Positions 43,727 to 56,002 of a stretch of DNA of 64,000 nucleotides are shown here, piece after piece. The DNA is from Actinomyces sp. ph3. Its GTDB lineage: Bacteria; Actinomycetota; Actinomycetes; Actinomycetales; Actinomycetaceae. The DNA lies in contig NZ_CAGY01000001.1 in assembly GCF_000308055.1 (NCBI RefSeq), positions 248,001 to 312,000 on the forward strand. Reading direction: 5' to 3'. Made by a program: the position numbers and the translations under genes. The number at the start of each line of letters is the position of its first letter. The stretch's first letter is position 1. Under the pieces are notes generated by a model that was not told the origin of the DNA, did not search any database, and was given only the letters and a program-made list of their open reading frames with translations.

Positions 43727-45088
43727 TCACTGTCCCTTCTGTCCGCGTTGCTTCGGTGAAATCCAGCTCCCCATGATCGAGCCCCACGAGCGCTTTTCTT
43801 CGGATCCATCACTGGTGGATGCTTCTTCTTCCTTCTCCACCTGAGGAATCAAGCCAGTATCGAATTCCTGGCCACCAATCACTAAGCGTCCTTCGCCCTT
43901 TTCACGTGCCTGACGCAGCGCGCGGCGCGAAGGAAGAACTGCACCCGGGCGAATAGCGGACAAATCGATAATTCCCGTATCTGTTGATTCGCGAGCAGGT
44001 GGGTCTACTTCGTCATCGTGATAGGCAATGCCGTGGCGACCACGACGCGGCTCAGAGTCCGAAGATTCATCCCGATCGGTGACGGAAGCCTCTTCAATTT
44101 CGAAGCTCTCTTCAGAAGTGCGGACTTCTGGCAATTCGCTTTCTGGCGTTTCCTCGTCAAGCTCAGCGACCTCAGTGAAAGCATCTTGGGCCGTTACGTC
44201 ATCAGGCGTTTCCCCGCCCTCGATTGAGTCGCTGTACTCTTCAGCTTCTTCGTTATCGCTTTGAAGGGTTTCGCTTTCAGCTTCAGAAGACTCAGAGTTT
44301 TCGTCGGTTTCAAAGAAGGCGGGATCTACCTGTTGAGATGCCTCATCTTCTGCTTCGTCTTCCTTACGCTTTCCTTCTTCAGAATCCACCTGACGTTCAC
44401 GCCAAAGAACAAGGCCGACCAAGGCAGCGGCAACGAGAAGACAGATGAATGTAATAACGCCAGCAGTGATTGCTAGAACATTCGCATGCGGCGTCTGCCA
44501 GGTCATGGTGACCGTCAAATCAGAGGGAGTCATTCCATCCGAAGTAATAACCAGCGAACGCCCTGCTGCGACATCACGAAGCGTCATTGTCGCGGTCGAA
44601 GGAGCGGTTGCCTCGTCAAGCCACATATCTCCACCGGCAGCCGACAGAGTTGGAGTCGCGCTGGGAGAAGGCGAAGGCTGAGCATTCTGATCAGGGTTTT
44701 GTGGAGCCTCACTGGAGGGTGAGGGCGAAGGAGAAGGCGACGAGGTTGCGGAGTCATGCCCCTCGGTCAAAAGATTCTCACGGTTCGCCGAGATGCCAGT
44801 GATTTCCGCATAGGACAGATCGGAAACCCACGCACGAACATCTGCCGCTGTACCCAGCGCCATCGTCACTTGCTTTCCCGAGGCAGAAGCCGCGGTAACG
44901 GTGACTTCACCCCCTTCGAGTTGGAAGAGTCCCTCGCGGGTGATGACGACCGGCTGCTGGGGGGTAACACTCGCACTAATTTGTTGGGTTGGCTTCCACA
45001 CAGTCAAAGCCAATACCGCGACAATCGCAGCAATCACCGCAACTGCACATGCTGCAGCTGCTCCTGAAAATCTTCTGAGCTGGTCCAC
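43727..45088 (-). CDS. Two-TM membrane protein with a long acidic cytoplasmic tail
   Basis: The 453-residue protein has one N-terminal membrane segment (about 9-32), an extracytoplasmic domain of ~170 residues with a Pro/Ser linker (PSPSPSPSSEAP), a second segment (about 205-228) and a ~220-residue cytoplasmic tail. The tail is very rich in Glu/Ser/Asp and ends in a basic patch (PKQRGQKGQ). The family is unknown. It starts with GTG at 45088 after AGGAGA and leads the three-gene unit with the lipoprotein and the thioredoxin-like protein, suggesting an envelope role. Confidence 0.82.
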   Translation of the reverse strand: MDQLRRFSGAAAACAVAVIAAIVAVLALTVWKPTQQISASVTPQQPVVITREGLFQLEGGEVTVTAASASGKQVTMALGTAADVRAWVSDLSYAEITGISANRENLLTEGHDSATSSPSPSPSPSSEAPQNPDQNAQPSPSPSATPTLSAAGGDMWLDEATAPSTATMTLRDVAAGRSLVITSDGMTPSDLTVTMTWQTPHANVLAITAGVITFICLLVAAALVGLVLWRERQVDSEEGKRKEDEAEDEASQQVDPAFFETDENSESSEAESETLQSDNEEAEEYSDSIEGGETPDDVTAQDAFTEVAELDEETPESELPEVRTSEESFEIEEASVTDRDESSDSEPRRGRHGIAYHDDEVDPPARESTDTGIIDLSAIRPGAVLPSRRALRQAREKGEGRLVIGGQEFDTGLIPQVEKEEEASTSDGSEEKRSWGSIMGSWISPKQRGQKGQ

Positions 45089-45203
45089 TCGGAGTCTCCT
45101 ATTAATGGGATAGTGTCAACCTCTAGTTGTAACTCTACGGGCAAACAACACGAGTGCATACTGGAGGTGTCTCACGCCACGTGCACGTAGCCAATTACGC
45201 CCA

Positions 45204-45500
45204 TTATGCCGGGCGAAGACCACGTTTCCAACAGTTCAAGTGCCAATGTCGCCGAGCACGAACTCCCTGATCCAACCCATAGGCACGTTCTTCAGGCCAT
45301 GCAACGACGTGTGCGCTGCCAATGGCAATTGTTTGCAGACACGCGGGACAGGTATAGGGCTTCGAAGAAGAACGAAGATATTGGACCTGATAGGACTCGC
45401 CATCAGGTCCAATTTCGCTGCGCGCAACTGAGGCGAGAGCCGACATCTGCAATGGCCGACTCTCGCCCCATGGACGCTTACGAGATCGTTTTCCTCTCAC
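45204..45500 (-). CDS. Small actinobacterial protein with a zinc-ribbon-like motif
   Basis: The 98-residue basic protein has CPAC and a later HWHLNC, plausible ligands for one zinc, and the conserved AHVVAWPEE segment known from short uncharacterised actinobacterial proteins. It begins with GTG at 45500, overlapping the nagA stop by four bases (GTGA), so it is translated after nagA. The role is unknown. The 115-bp gap after it contains a palindrome ACGTGCACGT at 45179. Confidence 0.78.
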   Translation of the reverse strand: MRGKRSRKRPWGESRPLQMSALASVARSEIGPDGESYQVQYLRSSSKPYTCPACLQTIAIGSAHVVAWPEERAYGLDQGVRARRHWHLNCWKRGLRPA

Positions 45501-46687
45501 TCAACTACTGTGCCACGGCGAACTACGCGACGCACATTGAGCTCAGGATCCACCTCGACAATATCTGCAAATTTCCCAGCCTCAAGGCTGCCCACTCGCG
45601 GATCGCCCAAGATCTTAGCGCCTTGAGTTGATGCCATGTAGACAGCATCCACCAGAGGAATTCCTCCCAAGGTCGTTGCCACGCGAACACAGTCAAGAAG
45701 GTGCGCAGTGCCACCGGCAATAGAATCGCCCTGAGCCAGGCGCGCGATACCGTCACGAACGACAACATCTTGAGGACCAAGCGTGTAGGAACCATCAGGC
45801 ATACCGGCTGCAGCCATCGCATCCGTGATCAGCACAACGTGATCGCGACCGACAAGTTCGTAGACATCGCGAACAAGAAGTGGATCAACGTGGACGTTAT
45901 CGCAAATCAGCTCTGCAACCGCACCTCCACGGGCAGCATCTGAAAGGAATTCTGCGATCGGACCGGTGTCGCGGTGGTGCAGTGGACGCATGCCGTTGAA
46001 AAGGTGCGTGATCGTCGCACGAGGGCCGCGAGGAGTCGAAGAATTTGCGAAATGCTCACGTGAGTATTCCAAAGCTTGACGTGCAAAGGTCGAGTTCGAA
46101 TCCGTATGCCCCCACGAAGGAATGGCACCCCCATCGATCAGCGCTTCAGCAACAGAACCTTCTCCAAATGCGCGGGGCTTTTCCGGAGCAAGGGTCATTG
46201 AAAGTGCATATCCCTTGCATTCATCAATGAGTTCGCGGGTGAGATCGGGATCCGGATCAACAATGTAGGTCGGATCCTGGGCGCCACAACGCGCATGGGA
46301 TACGAAGGGCCCCTCGAAGTGAATCCCCGCGATTTCATCCTTTTCGGCAAGCGAAGCTAGGGTACGAGCACGTGCTTTCAAGGTATCAGCATCAGCGGTG
46401 ACGCACGAAGCGACCAACGAGGTCGTACCGTGACGACGGTGTTCCATGACGGCTTGCATCGCGGCCTCGGGAGTCGTTGCATTCGGGAAAGACTCCCCAC
46501 CGCCTCCGTGACAGTGCACATCGACAAGTCCCGGAAGGAAAGTAGAGCCACTTGACTGCGGAAGCTCGCCAGAAAAATCAGATGCCGGGCAAATATGAGA
46601 AATAAATTGGCCTTCAACGGTGATGACGCCATCTTCAATGATGGAATCTTTCAGGACGATGCGGCCTCGCATAACTTGTGAATCCAT
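45497..46687 (-). CDS. nagA: N-acetylglucosamine-6-phosphate deacetylase
   Basis: The ~396-residue amidohydrolase converts GlcNAc-6-P to GlcN-6-P for glycolysis or peptidoglycan recycling. Motifs are LPGLVDVHCHGGGG (metal ligands), HFEGPFVS, SWGHTDS, THLFNGMRPLHHRD and LITDAMAAAGM. The start is uncertain: ATG 46687 fits the family, GTG 46723 directly follows the alkZ-like stop, and ATGs at 46705 and 46672 are in frame. The gene is in the alkZ-like operon and overlaps a small zinc-ribbon-like gene. No nagB is seen. Confidence 0.93.
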   Translation of the reverse strand: MDSQVMRGRIVLKDSIIEDGVITVEGQFISHICPASDFSGELPQSSGSTFLPGLVDVHCHGGGGESFPNATTPEAAMQAVMEHRRHGTTSLVASCVTADADTLKARARTLASLAEKDEIAGIHFEGPFVSHARCGAQDPTYIVDPDPDLTRELIDECKGYALSMTLAPEKPRAFGEGSVAEALIDGGAIPSWGHTDSNSTFARQALEYSREHFANSSTPRGPRATITHLFNGMRPLHHRDTGPIAEFLSDAARGGAVAELICDNVHVDPLLVRDVYELVGRDHVVLITDAMAAAGMPDGSYTLGPQDVVVRDGIARLAQGDSIAGGTAHLLDCVRVATTLGGIPLVDAVYMASTQGAKILGDPRVGSLEAGKFADIVEVDPELNVRRVVRRGTVVE

Positions 46688-46723
46688 ACGAATATTTTCG
46701 CACATTTTCAGCTGCGCGATCAC

Positions 46724-47848
46724 TTATTTGCCGCTCAAATACTCACCGATTTCTTCAGCTTCTTCCAGCAGAGATTGATCATATTCGTCTCGCATCGAAT
46801 CCAAAAACGCATATCCTTTGCGCGGATCCTGTACGGCAATCACCCGGCCATCTTTGATAACAATTGGTCGAAACATCCCATTCTTTGCGGGGCAAATCGC
46901 TCGCTCTGCCTCCTGCGTTGCCAAGCTAGTGCGGTCTGCATATCCCACATGGACTTCATCGAAAGACGGGCAAGAAAACAGCGCTCGAGCAGCATCTCCG
47001 CAGCGGCTCAACAGCGAGTCAAGATCGGCACGTTGATATCCAGATTCACCGAGAACGATAGGACGGTCACTTCTTAATCGCACCGCACGTTCCAGCGCAG
47101 CCCGAGACTCACGTTTCGTTAGTGATGTCCAACGAGAAAAATCCTCGACACTGACCGGGCCGTGCCCCCAAGCATAGCGACGCGCAAGCTCGGCCAGCGC
47201 GGCCTCGTGATCAGCTTCTCCCTGGGCGACCCCTTCCGCAACGGGCAAAGTCCTCGCATCACAAAAAAGAAAGGAATTGCCCCGCCTCGGACCGCCAACT
47301 AGGAAACCCTCAATATGCAACGCAAGGAAAAGATTACGGCGGTCAAGGAAAGTCCCCTTCTCCCCCGCTCGCAGGGCTGCCTCGCGTTGCGGGCGCGTAC
47401 CCGTTCGGATCCCTTCCTGCTCCCAGGCCGCGCAGAGTTCTTCACGGCTTTGAGGTCCCGCCGAGGTAATGCACGAATATGCGATCTGCGCAGCTTCCTC
47501 AATACGCGCGCGAGTCAGTCCCTCTTCCTCAAGGGAACGCATCCATGCGCGATACCGATGTCGAAGCACCTGACGCAGCCAATGATGGTCCTTCGCGCTG
47601 GTGACATGAATTGTTCCGCGCATTGGCCACGAACGTACAAGCCCAGCAGACTCAAAGGCCTCATTAATTGCACCAATAGAAGGCTGTTTGACGCGTAGAT
47701 TAATCGCCCAGGGAATCGAAGAAGGAAGTTGAGCCTGCAAAGCGAGCATATTGTCGACCGCAGCAATGGGATTATCCGCAGCCGTTTCTGCGACGAGGCC
47801 TTGGCTAATAATGCGCGCAAGGCTCAGGCTGAGTGCAGCTTGAGTCAT
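46724..47848 (-). CDS. AlkZ/YcaQ-family winged-helix DNA glycosylase-like protein
   Basis: The 374-residue protein belongs to the HTH_42 family. It has the glutamine pair LQAQ (Gln38/Gln40), equivalent to the catalytic QxQ of AlkZ, followed by SWPMRGTIHVTSAKDHHWLR, and a C-terminal region with FDEVHVGYADRTSLA and NGMFRPIVIKDGRVI. AlkZ and YcaQ remove bulky alkyl adducts and unhook interstrand crosslinks. The start codon overlaps the nucS stop by one base (TAATG). Assignment to a true glycosylase is probable but not proven. Confidence 0.88.
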   Translation of the reverse strand: MTQAALSLSLARIISQGLVAETAADNPIAAVDNMLALQAQLPSSIPWAINLRVKQPSIGAINEAFESAGLVRSWPMRGTIHVTSAKDHHWLRQVLRHRYRAWMRSLEEEGLTRARIEEAAQIAYSCITSAGPQSREELCAAWEQEGIRTGTRPQREAALRAGEKGTFLDRRNLFLALHIEGFLVGGPRRGNSFLFCDARTLPVAEGVAQGEADHEAALAELARRYAWGHGPVSVEDFSRWTSLTKRESRAALERAVRLRSDRPIVLGESGYQRADLDSLLSRCGDAARALFSCPSFDEVHVGYADRTSLATQEAERAICPAKNGMFRPIVIKDGRVIAVQDPRKGYAFLDSMRDEYDQSLLEEAEEIGEYLSGK

Positions 47849-48546
47849 TAGAAGAGACGGGAATCGGGATCGTCAAAACCTCGCATGGCGTCGTAATCGA
47901 GAATGAGGCAATCAATTCCGCGATCTTCAGCCAAGGTACGGGCCTGCCGCGTAATCTCTCGAGCAGCAAAGACCCCTCTAATCCCATCCAGCAAAGGATC
48001 GCGGCCCAAAAGGGACAGATAGCGCGTTAGCTGATCAACGCCGTCCATTCCTCCGCGCCTTTTAACCTCGATTGCAACGGGCAGCCCCTGTGGATCACGA
48101 ACGAGCAGGTCAACTGGTCCAACGGGAGTGGGATATTCGCGACGTACCAGTTCCCAGCCTTCGCCCAGTACCTGCGGTACCTGCTGTGCCAAGAGTTCTT
48201 GAAGGTGGGTCTCAACACCGTCTTTGACAAGTCCGGGGTCAATACCAAACTCTTCGGTGACGTCACTGATGATCTCGTGAATACGGATAACTAGTCGGTC
48301 ATCAGTCTTATCGGATTGGACCTGCCACACCTGGGTCACGCCATCCATCTCTTCCCCCTCTTCGGGGATTTCGGTGGTGACTGTACAGGGAGCATTCATC
48401 CAATTCAGTGGTTTATATGAACCGCCATCAGAGTGGATCAGTACAGAGCCATCCGCCTTGTGCATAATGAGGCGAATTGCGCGGTCAAGGTGCGCACTGA
48501 GGCGGCCTGAGTAATCGACCGTGCATGAAGCGATAAGAACGCGCAA
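47848..48546 (-). CDS. nucS: Mismatch-specific endonuclease NucS (EndoMS)
   Basis: The ~232-residue protein starts with TTG at 48546 (AAAGG eight bases upstream), giving the family start [20 protein letters not shown]. The N-terminal DNA-binding domain carries [20 protein letters not shown]. The nuclease core shows VDLLVRDPQ (Asp146) and AIEVKRRGG (Glu160, Lys162). The last residues, SRLF, fit the sliding-clamp-binding tip known for NucS. It is the mismatch repair nuclease of actinobacteria, which lack MutS/MutL. The frame open to 48636 is not expected to be translated. Confidence 0.95.
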   Translation of the reverse strand: MRVLIASCTVDYSGRLSAHLDRAIRLIMHKADGSVLIHSDGGSYKPLNWMNAPCTVTTEIPEEGEEMDGVTQVWQVQSDKTDDRLVIRIHEIISDVTEEFGIDPGLVKDGVETHLQELLAQQVPQVLGEGWELVRREYPTPVGPVDLLVRDPQGLPVAIEVKRRGGMDGVDQLTRYLSLLGRDPLLDGIRGVFAAREITRQARTLAEDRGIDCLILDYDAMRGFDDPDSRLF

Positions 48547-48587
48547 CAGCTTACCTTTCGGGAACTGGCAGTGTCGTGGGAATAAAA

Positions 48588-48995
48588 CTAGAGCGTAGAG
48601 CCATGTTCGATAGCGGGTGGTTCGGATTCTCCCCACGATACAAGCCCGTTATAGGTCAGTGGTTCAACTGCAATGTCCAGAAAAACATCCCCTGATGTCA
48701 AGCGGACCTCAACCATTGATCCATCGGTTGAGCGTTGCAGGGGAAGGGAGACTTCAAGTCCATGTCGGGGAAGGACAACATGCGGTTTCAGTGAAGGGGC
48801 AACCAAACGATACCAACACAGGCGATCGCCCTGATACTGACCGATTCCTGACATCCATCCGGAATGCGAATCAAGTCGCGCCCACGCCCGAAAAGCACCA
48901 TCTTGTTGATCGAGATGACGCGCGCGCAGATTAAGAAGCAGCCATAAGACAAAAAGGGCAAGGAGGAGCATCACGATAATGTTCAGCACAACCAT
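48588..48995 (-). CDS. DUF2550 membrane protein
   Basis: The 135-residue protein has one N-terminal membrane helix ([16 protein letters not shown]), then a soluble domain beginning [20 protein letters not shown], as in DUF2550. It is typically encoded right after atpC in actinobacteria, as here. Its function is unknown. AGGAGG precedes the ATG at 48995. The gap to atpC is 58 bp and to nucS 41 bp. Confidence 0.88.
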   Translation of the reverse strand: MVVLNIIVMLLLALFVLWLLLNLRARHLDQQDGAFRAWARLDSHSGWMSGIGQYQGDRLCWYRLVAPSLKPHVVLPRHGLEVSLPLQRSTDGSMVEVRLTSGDVFLDIAVEPLTYNGLVSWGESEPPAIEHGSTL

Positions 48996-49053
48996 GAAAA
49001 CCTCCTGAAGACAATGAGGGTGTGCGGACAGTTTAAGCCCGCACACCGCTCAC

Positions 49054-49320
49054 TCACATCTGGGAGGCGTGTTCCACGACAATCGTAATAAAGTCGGAAT
49101 CTACCGAAGCCAGACCTTTATCGATATCGAAGTCGACAACTCCTTGCTCAGTCGTGATACTCACACGTCCGGGAACGAGACCCGCAAGAACTGGCTGTCG
49201 TCCCGGAAGCACACCGATGGAGCCATCCATTGCCGGAAAACTCACCTGAGATGCACTACCGTGCCAGAGCCTGCCTTCGTGAGAAACGATCTCGACCTGC
49301 AACTTATCGGTGGCAGGCAC
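49054..49320 (-). CDS. atpC: ATP synthase F1 epsilon subunit, short form
   Basis: The 88-residue protein contains only the N-terminal beta-sandwich (KLQVEIVSHEGRLWHGSASQ and GSIGVLPGRQPVLAGLVPGR). The C-terminal two-helix domain (about 45 residues in E. coli), which inhibits ATP hydrolysis, is absent. It starts with GTG at 49320, one base after the atpD stop. The stop is followed by DUF2550, with no sign of a frameshifted continuation downstream. The gene position and sequence make the assignment certain. Confidence 0.92.
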   Translation of the reverse strand: MPATDKLQVEIVSHEGRLWHGSASQVSFPAMDGSIGVLPGRQPVLAGLVPGRVSITTEQGVVDFDIDKGLASVDSDFITIVVEHASQM

Positions 49321-49321
49321 G

Positions 49322-51726
<2,405 letters not shown>

Positions 51727-51728
51727 AC

Positions 51729-53369
51729 TCAGGCCTCAGACACTACCGGACGCGAACGAACGATTTCTTCCTGAGAACGCTCGGCCTGCACCTCAGCGTC
51801 ATCAAGCGAGACCGGTGATGCCTTCGCGCTCACCCATTGGCCATGGAAGGTCTCAACCGCAGCGCGCATGGCTTCTTCGGTTTCCTTCGAGAGCTCACCG
51901 GTTGCGGCGATCTCATCAAGCACCGTGGAGTTTGCACGCAAGTAGTCCAGCAGACCGCTTTCAAAAGAAAGGACTTCGCTGACCTCAAGGTCGTCGAGGT
52001 AGCCATTTGTGCCGGCCCAGATCGACGCAACCTGGTCTTGAACAACATAGGGCGAGTTTTGCGGCTGCTTGAGAAGCTCCATAAGACGCTCACCGCGCGT
52101 GAGCTGACGACGTGTTGCAGCATCAAGGTCAGAAGCAAACATCGCGAAGGCCGCCATCGAACGGTACTGAGCAAGCGTGAGCTTCAAGGTACCGGCGACC
52201 TTCTTCATTGCCTTGATCTGTGCGGCACCACCGACACGAGAGACCGAAATACCAACATCAACAGCTGGTCGCTGGTTCGAGTTGAAGAGGTCAGACTGAA
52301 GGAAGATCTGACCATCGGTAATCGAAATAACGTTGGTCGGAATGTAGGCAGAAACGTCATTTGCCTTGGTTTCGATAATCGGCAGACCGGTCATCGATCC
52401 CCCACCGAGCTCGTCGGAGAGCTTCGCACAGCGTTCCAGCAAGCGAGAGTGCAAGTAGAAAACGTCACCGGGGTACGCTTCACGCCCCGGCGGACGGCGC
52501 AGAAGAAGCGAAACTGCACGGTAGGCCTCGGCCTGCTTAGAAAGGTCATCGAAAACGATGAGGACGTGCTTGCCCTGGTACATCCAGTGCTGACCAATTG
52601 CGCTACCCGTGTAGGGAGCCATGTACTTGTAGCCCGCGGGATCCGAGGCCGGAGAAGCAACGATCGTCGTGTACTCCATTGCTCCGGCGTCTTCAAGAGT
52701 CGAGCGAACCGAAGCGATCGTCGAGCCCTTCTGGCCGATGGCGACATAGATGCATCGAACCTGCTTGTTGACATCGCCGGAAAGCCAGTTGTCACGCTGG
52801 TTAATGATCGTGTCCAGTGCGATTGCGGTCTTACCGGTTTGACGGTCACCAATGATGAGCTGACGCTGACCACGACCGATCGGGATCATCGAGTCGATCG
52901 CCTTCAGACCGGTCTGCAGCGGCTCGTGAACCGACTTACGCATCATGACACCGGGAGCCTGGAGTTCCAGCGCTCGTCGACCTTCCAGGTCGGTGATATC
53001 ACCGAGGCCGTCGATGGGGCGGCCCAGCGGGTCAACGGTACGACCGAGGTAGCCATCGCCAACGGGCACTGAGAGAACTTCCCCAGTACGGTAAACGGGC
53101 TGCCCTTCTTCGATGGAGGAGAAATCCCCAAGAACAACGGTACCGATTTCACGCTGTTCAAGGTTCATAGCAAGCCCCAGCGTCCCATCCTCGAAACGCA
53201 GGAGTTCGTTTGCCATAGTTCCGGGAAGCCCTTCAACATGGGCAATACCGTCGGCAGTTTCGGTAACATGACCGACTTCATCGGTCGCAACCTGTGCAGG
53301 TTGATACGATTCCACGAAAGAGTCGAGCGCCGCCCGTACTTCCTCGGGGCTAATGGACAGATCAGCCAT
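51729..53369 (-). CDS. atpA: ATP synthase F1 alpha subunit
   Basis: The 546-residue non-catalytic nucleotide-binding subunit has Walker [10 protein letters not shown], the [20 protein letters not shown] segment and [21 protein letters not shown] charged extension follows the standard C-terminus ([20 protein letters not shown]), about 30-40 residues beyond the E. coli protein and common in actinobacteria. Confidence 0.98.
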   Translation of the reverse strand: MADLSISPEEVRAALDSFVESYQPAQVATDEVGHVTETADGIAHVEGLPGTMANELLRFEDGTLGLAMNLEQREIGTVVLGDFSSIEEGQPVYRTGEVLSVPVGDGYLGRTVDPLGRPIDGLGDITDLEGRRALELQAPGVMMRKSVHEPLQTGLKAIDSMIPIGRGQRQLIIGDRQTGKTAIALDTIINQRDNWLSGDVNKQVRCIYVAIGQKGSTIASVRSTLEDAGAMEYTTIVASPASDPAGYKYMAPYTGSAIGQHWMYQGKHVLIVFDDLSKQAEAYRAVSLLLRRPPGREAYPGDVFYLHSRLLERCAKLSDELGGGSMTGLPIIETKANDVSAYIPTNVISITDGQIFLQSDLFNSNQRPAVDVGISVSRVGGAAQIKAMKKVAGTLKLTLAQYRSMAAFAMFASDLDAATRRQLTRGERLMELLKQPQNSPYVVQDQVASIWAGTNGYLDDLEVSEVLSFESGLLDYLRANSTVLDEIAATGELSKETEEAMRAAVETFHGQWVSAKASPVSLDDAEVQAERSQEEIVRSRPVVSEA

Positions 53370-53407
53370 TGAGCATTCCTTCTATCTATTCCTCAGACAC
53401 ATCGGGC

Positions 53408-54196
53408 TTAACCGACGATCGAACGTTTTAGAGCGCCAACTCGCGTGGCCAGTGATGCATCGACTCGCTCAGTCCCCATTCGGATGACGAGGCCGCCGAG
53501 CAGTTCAGGGCGCAGCGTGTAGGTTGCCGAAACGGGGCTGGCCAGTTTGGCCTCAAGAATCTTCTCGAGACGCATCTTCTGGTCGTCGCTCAGCTCGTGT
53601 GCCGACTCAACAAATACGAAGCGTCGACCGGAGAGGTTTGCCGCGCGAACAGCCAATTCCCGCAGCTTTCCCAAGAGATGGCCATGCGAGGTTCGTCCCA
53701 CGCATCTGCGCAAAAGACGCAGACTCGGCTGGCCAAGGACACTCTGGAACACCGTCTGGGCAAGATCTGCGCGTCCCTTCGGAGAAAGGGCAGACAGGTC
53801 AGAGAGTTCATTCCTGAGATCGCGATGTGACTGAAGGAAAACAGACACTGCAACAAGCTGAGCTTCTGTTTCTTCCAATACCCCATCAAATTGCGCGCTG
53901 AGCAGCACTGCATCGCAGCCTGCTTCTTCGACAGCGTTCACAATGTCACGCGGACGGGACCAGTGACCCGCTACCAGGTCATGCAGACACTGAATCGAGA
54001 CAGCAGATACAACCGGAGCAAAAAGACGATCAACAAGAGCGTCTTTATCACTCTGGTCTCGCGAAGGGTCGGTGAGTGCACGTTGGACGGAAGAATTCGT
54101 TCCCAAAAAGTCTGCGACGCCGAATAGATCTTCCGCTACCGTCATACGCTCATCGCCCGCCTGCGCAAGACGTTCGCGTAACAACTCAGGAGTCAT
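53408..54196 (-). CDS. atpH: ATP synthase delta subunit
   Basis: The 262-residue protein joins F1 to the peripheral stalk. The N-terminal helical domain (to ~105) and the C-terminal part (ELSDDQKMRLEKILEAKLAS and LLGGLVIRMG) are typical of delta. At 262 residues it is longer than the ~175 of E. coli but normal for high-GC actinobacteria lacking the mycobacterial b-delta fusion. The start overlaps the atpF stop by one base. Confidence 0.95.
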   Translation of the reverse strand: MTPELLRERLAQAGDERMTVAEDLFGVADFLGTNSSVQRALTDPSRDQSDKDALVDRLFAPVVSAVSIQCLHDLVAGHWSRPRDIVNAVEEAGCDAVLLSAQFDGVLEETEAQLVAVSVFLQSHRDLRNELSDLSALSPKGRADLAQTVFQSVLGQPSLRLLRRCVGRTSHGHLLGKLRELAVRAANLSGRRFVFVESAHELSDDQKMRLEKILEAKLASPVSATYTLRPELLGGLVIRMGTERVDASLATRVGALKRSIVG

Positions 54197-54758
54197 CAGT
54201 TCACACCGCCAATGGGAACTTCTTCAGCCTCGAGTTCATCCAAGAAACGATCCACAACGCGAGCAGTGAGATCAGTATTCTCCAGATGCTCACCCACGAG
54301 CTTCTCTGCGAGTTCGCTAGCGAGCAAACCAACATCGCTACGCAGGCTAATCTGCGCGGCCTGCCGCTCGGCAAGAATTTGACGCTGAGCGGCATCTTGC
54401 ACGCGCTGTGCCTCTACCTGCGCATCAAGACGTGCCTGTGCGACGATCTGCTGAGCCTGAGCACGTGCATCTTCACGGATCTGGTGAGCCTCAGCCTGAG
54501 CATCGCGAAGCATCTCATCTTTCTTACGCGAAGCAAGAGAGAGATCTTCGCGAGCTTTCTCAGCGTTATCGAGGCCTTCCTGAATGGCGTCGCGTCGCTG
54601 GTCGATCATCGAGTAGATCCGCGGCAACGCGTACAAACCGACGACCAAGAGGATGACCAGAAGAATCAGCGCTGACCAGAAAATCTCATAGAGAGGAGGC
54701 AGAACAACGCCAATTCCTCCGACCGATCCCTCGGACATAGGAACAAGCTGTGCGAACA

Positions 54759-54759
<1 letters not shown>
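54196..54759 (-). CDS. atpF: ATP synthase Fo b subunit
   Basis: The 187-residue protein has one membrane helix (about 24-46, IFWSALILLVILLVVGLYAL) and a long Glu/Ala/Gln-rich coiled-coil stalk. It anchors F1 to the membrane as a dimer. The ATG at 54759 overlaps the atpE stop by one base; an in-frame ATG at 54738 is a possible alternative. There is no b' paralogue in the operon. Confidence 0.95.
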
Positions 54760-55010
<251 letters not shown>

Positions 55011-55907
55011 TTAGTGTTCTTCGACTGAAAGCTTGATGTAGACCGCTGTCAGCATGGCGAAAATGTATGCCTGCAAGACAGCGACGAAAATTTCAAAGAG
55101 CGTTGCCGCAACCGCACCAGCTCCAGTTAAGAGGGCACCAGTCTGTTTCATACCCGCAGCGATGAGAAGATTTGACGTTCCAAAATAGGTCAGTGCAAGA
55201 AGCAGGTGCCCTGAAATCATGTTGCACAGAAGACGGATGGCCAAGGTTGCGGGACGGACAATAAAAGTCGAGAAGAACTCGATGGGGGTGATGAGGAAGT
55301 AGATCGGCCAGGGCAATCCCTTGGGGAAAAGCTGCGACTTGAAGAAATGGAAGAAGCCGTACTGTTTAATTCCGGCACCCACGAATGAAACGTAGGCGAT
55401 GATGGCGAAAACAATCGGCACAGCCATCACAGAGGACGCTGCAATATTCATCCCGGGGATAATCCCCTGGATATTCATAAAAAGGACGCCGAAGAAAACA
55501 ACACCGATAAAGGCAGCCCAACGACGGCCTCGGCCTTCACCCAGCATCGCGACGGAAATACCATTACGAACAAACTCGGCTGCCATTTCCAGGAGGACCT
55601 GTCCCCGTCCTGGCATGAGCTTGACGCTGCGCGCACCGAGCCAGAAAACCAAGCACAGTGTAATTCCGGCGACCACGCGCACTAAGGTCAAGCGATTGAA
55701 TTGGAAGAGCGTACCCTCACCAAAAAATGCATCTGGGAAGAAATCATCGATGCCGGGAGCGTGGGGCGCCTGCGTAACAGCGGGAATACATGTTGCGGCA
55801 GCAATCAGCGCGACAATACCGATGAGAACCTTGTACCACAAAGGCATAGCGTAGCTGCGCTGTGTGGCCTTCTCTTCGCCGAGAACTGTCGATTCCACGT
55901 GCTCCAC
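55011..55907 (-). CDS. atpB: ATP synthase Fo a subunit
   Basis: The 298-residue membrane protein has six or so membrane segments and the conserved half-channel arginine in FIVRPATLAIRLLCNMISGH. It forms the proton path with the c-ring. The start is uncertain: GTG 55907 directly abuts a GAGGAA stretch; GTG 55898 gives better spacing. It is the first gene of the atp operon proper, 95 bp after the atpI-like gene. Confidence 0.96.
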   Translation of the reverse strand: MEHVESTVLGEEKATQRSYAMPLWYKVLIGIVALIAAATCIPAVTQAPHAPGIDDFFPDAFFGEGTLFQFNRLTLVRVVAGITLCLVFWLGARSVKLMPGRGQVLLEMAAEFVRNGISVAMLGEGRGRRWAAFIGVVFFGVLFMNIQGIIPGMNIAASSVMAVPIVFAIIAYVSFVGAGIKQYGFFHFFKSQLFPKGLPWPIYFLITPIEFFSTFIVRPATLAIRLLCNMISGHLLLALTYFGTSNLLIAAGMKQTGALLTGAGAVAATLFEIFVAVLQAYIFAMLTAVYIKLSVEEH

Positions 55908-55949
55908 TTCCTCACTAGGGTCAACCCGACCCAGTGTAACCCAGCTAAC

Positions 55950-55972
55950 CAGGGATCGATAACTTATCCCTG
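55950..55972. repeat. Inverted repeat in the atpI-like/atpB gap
   Basis: CAGGGAT and ATCCCTG flank nine bases, including most of a GATAA/TTATC dyad. A TTGACG box lies upstream on the minus strand, so an internal atp promoter is possible here. This is weak evidence. Confidence 0.3.
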
Positions 55973-56002
55973 CGAGTTTTGTCCCTGCGTCAACGACGAC
56001 GG

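Noticed and set aside
51837-53072. 411-codon frame opposite atpA
   Set aside because: It is long only because atpA codon use keeps the opposite frame open; no homology is recognisable.
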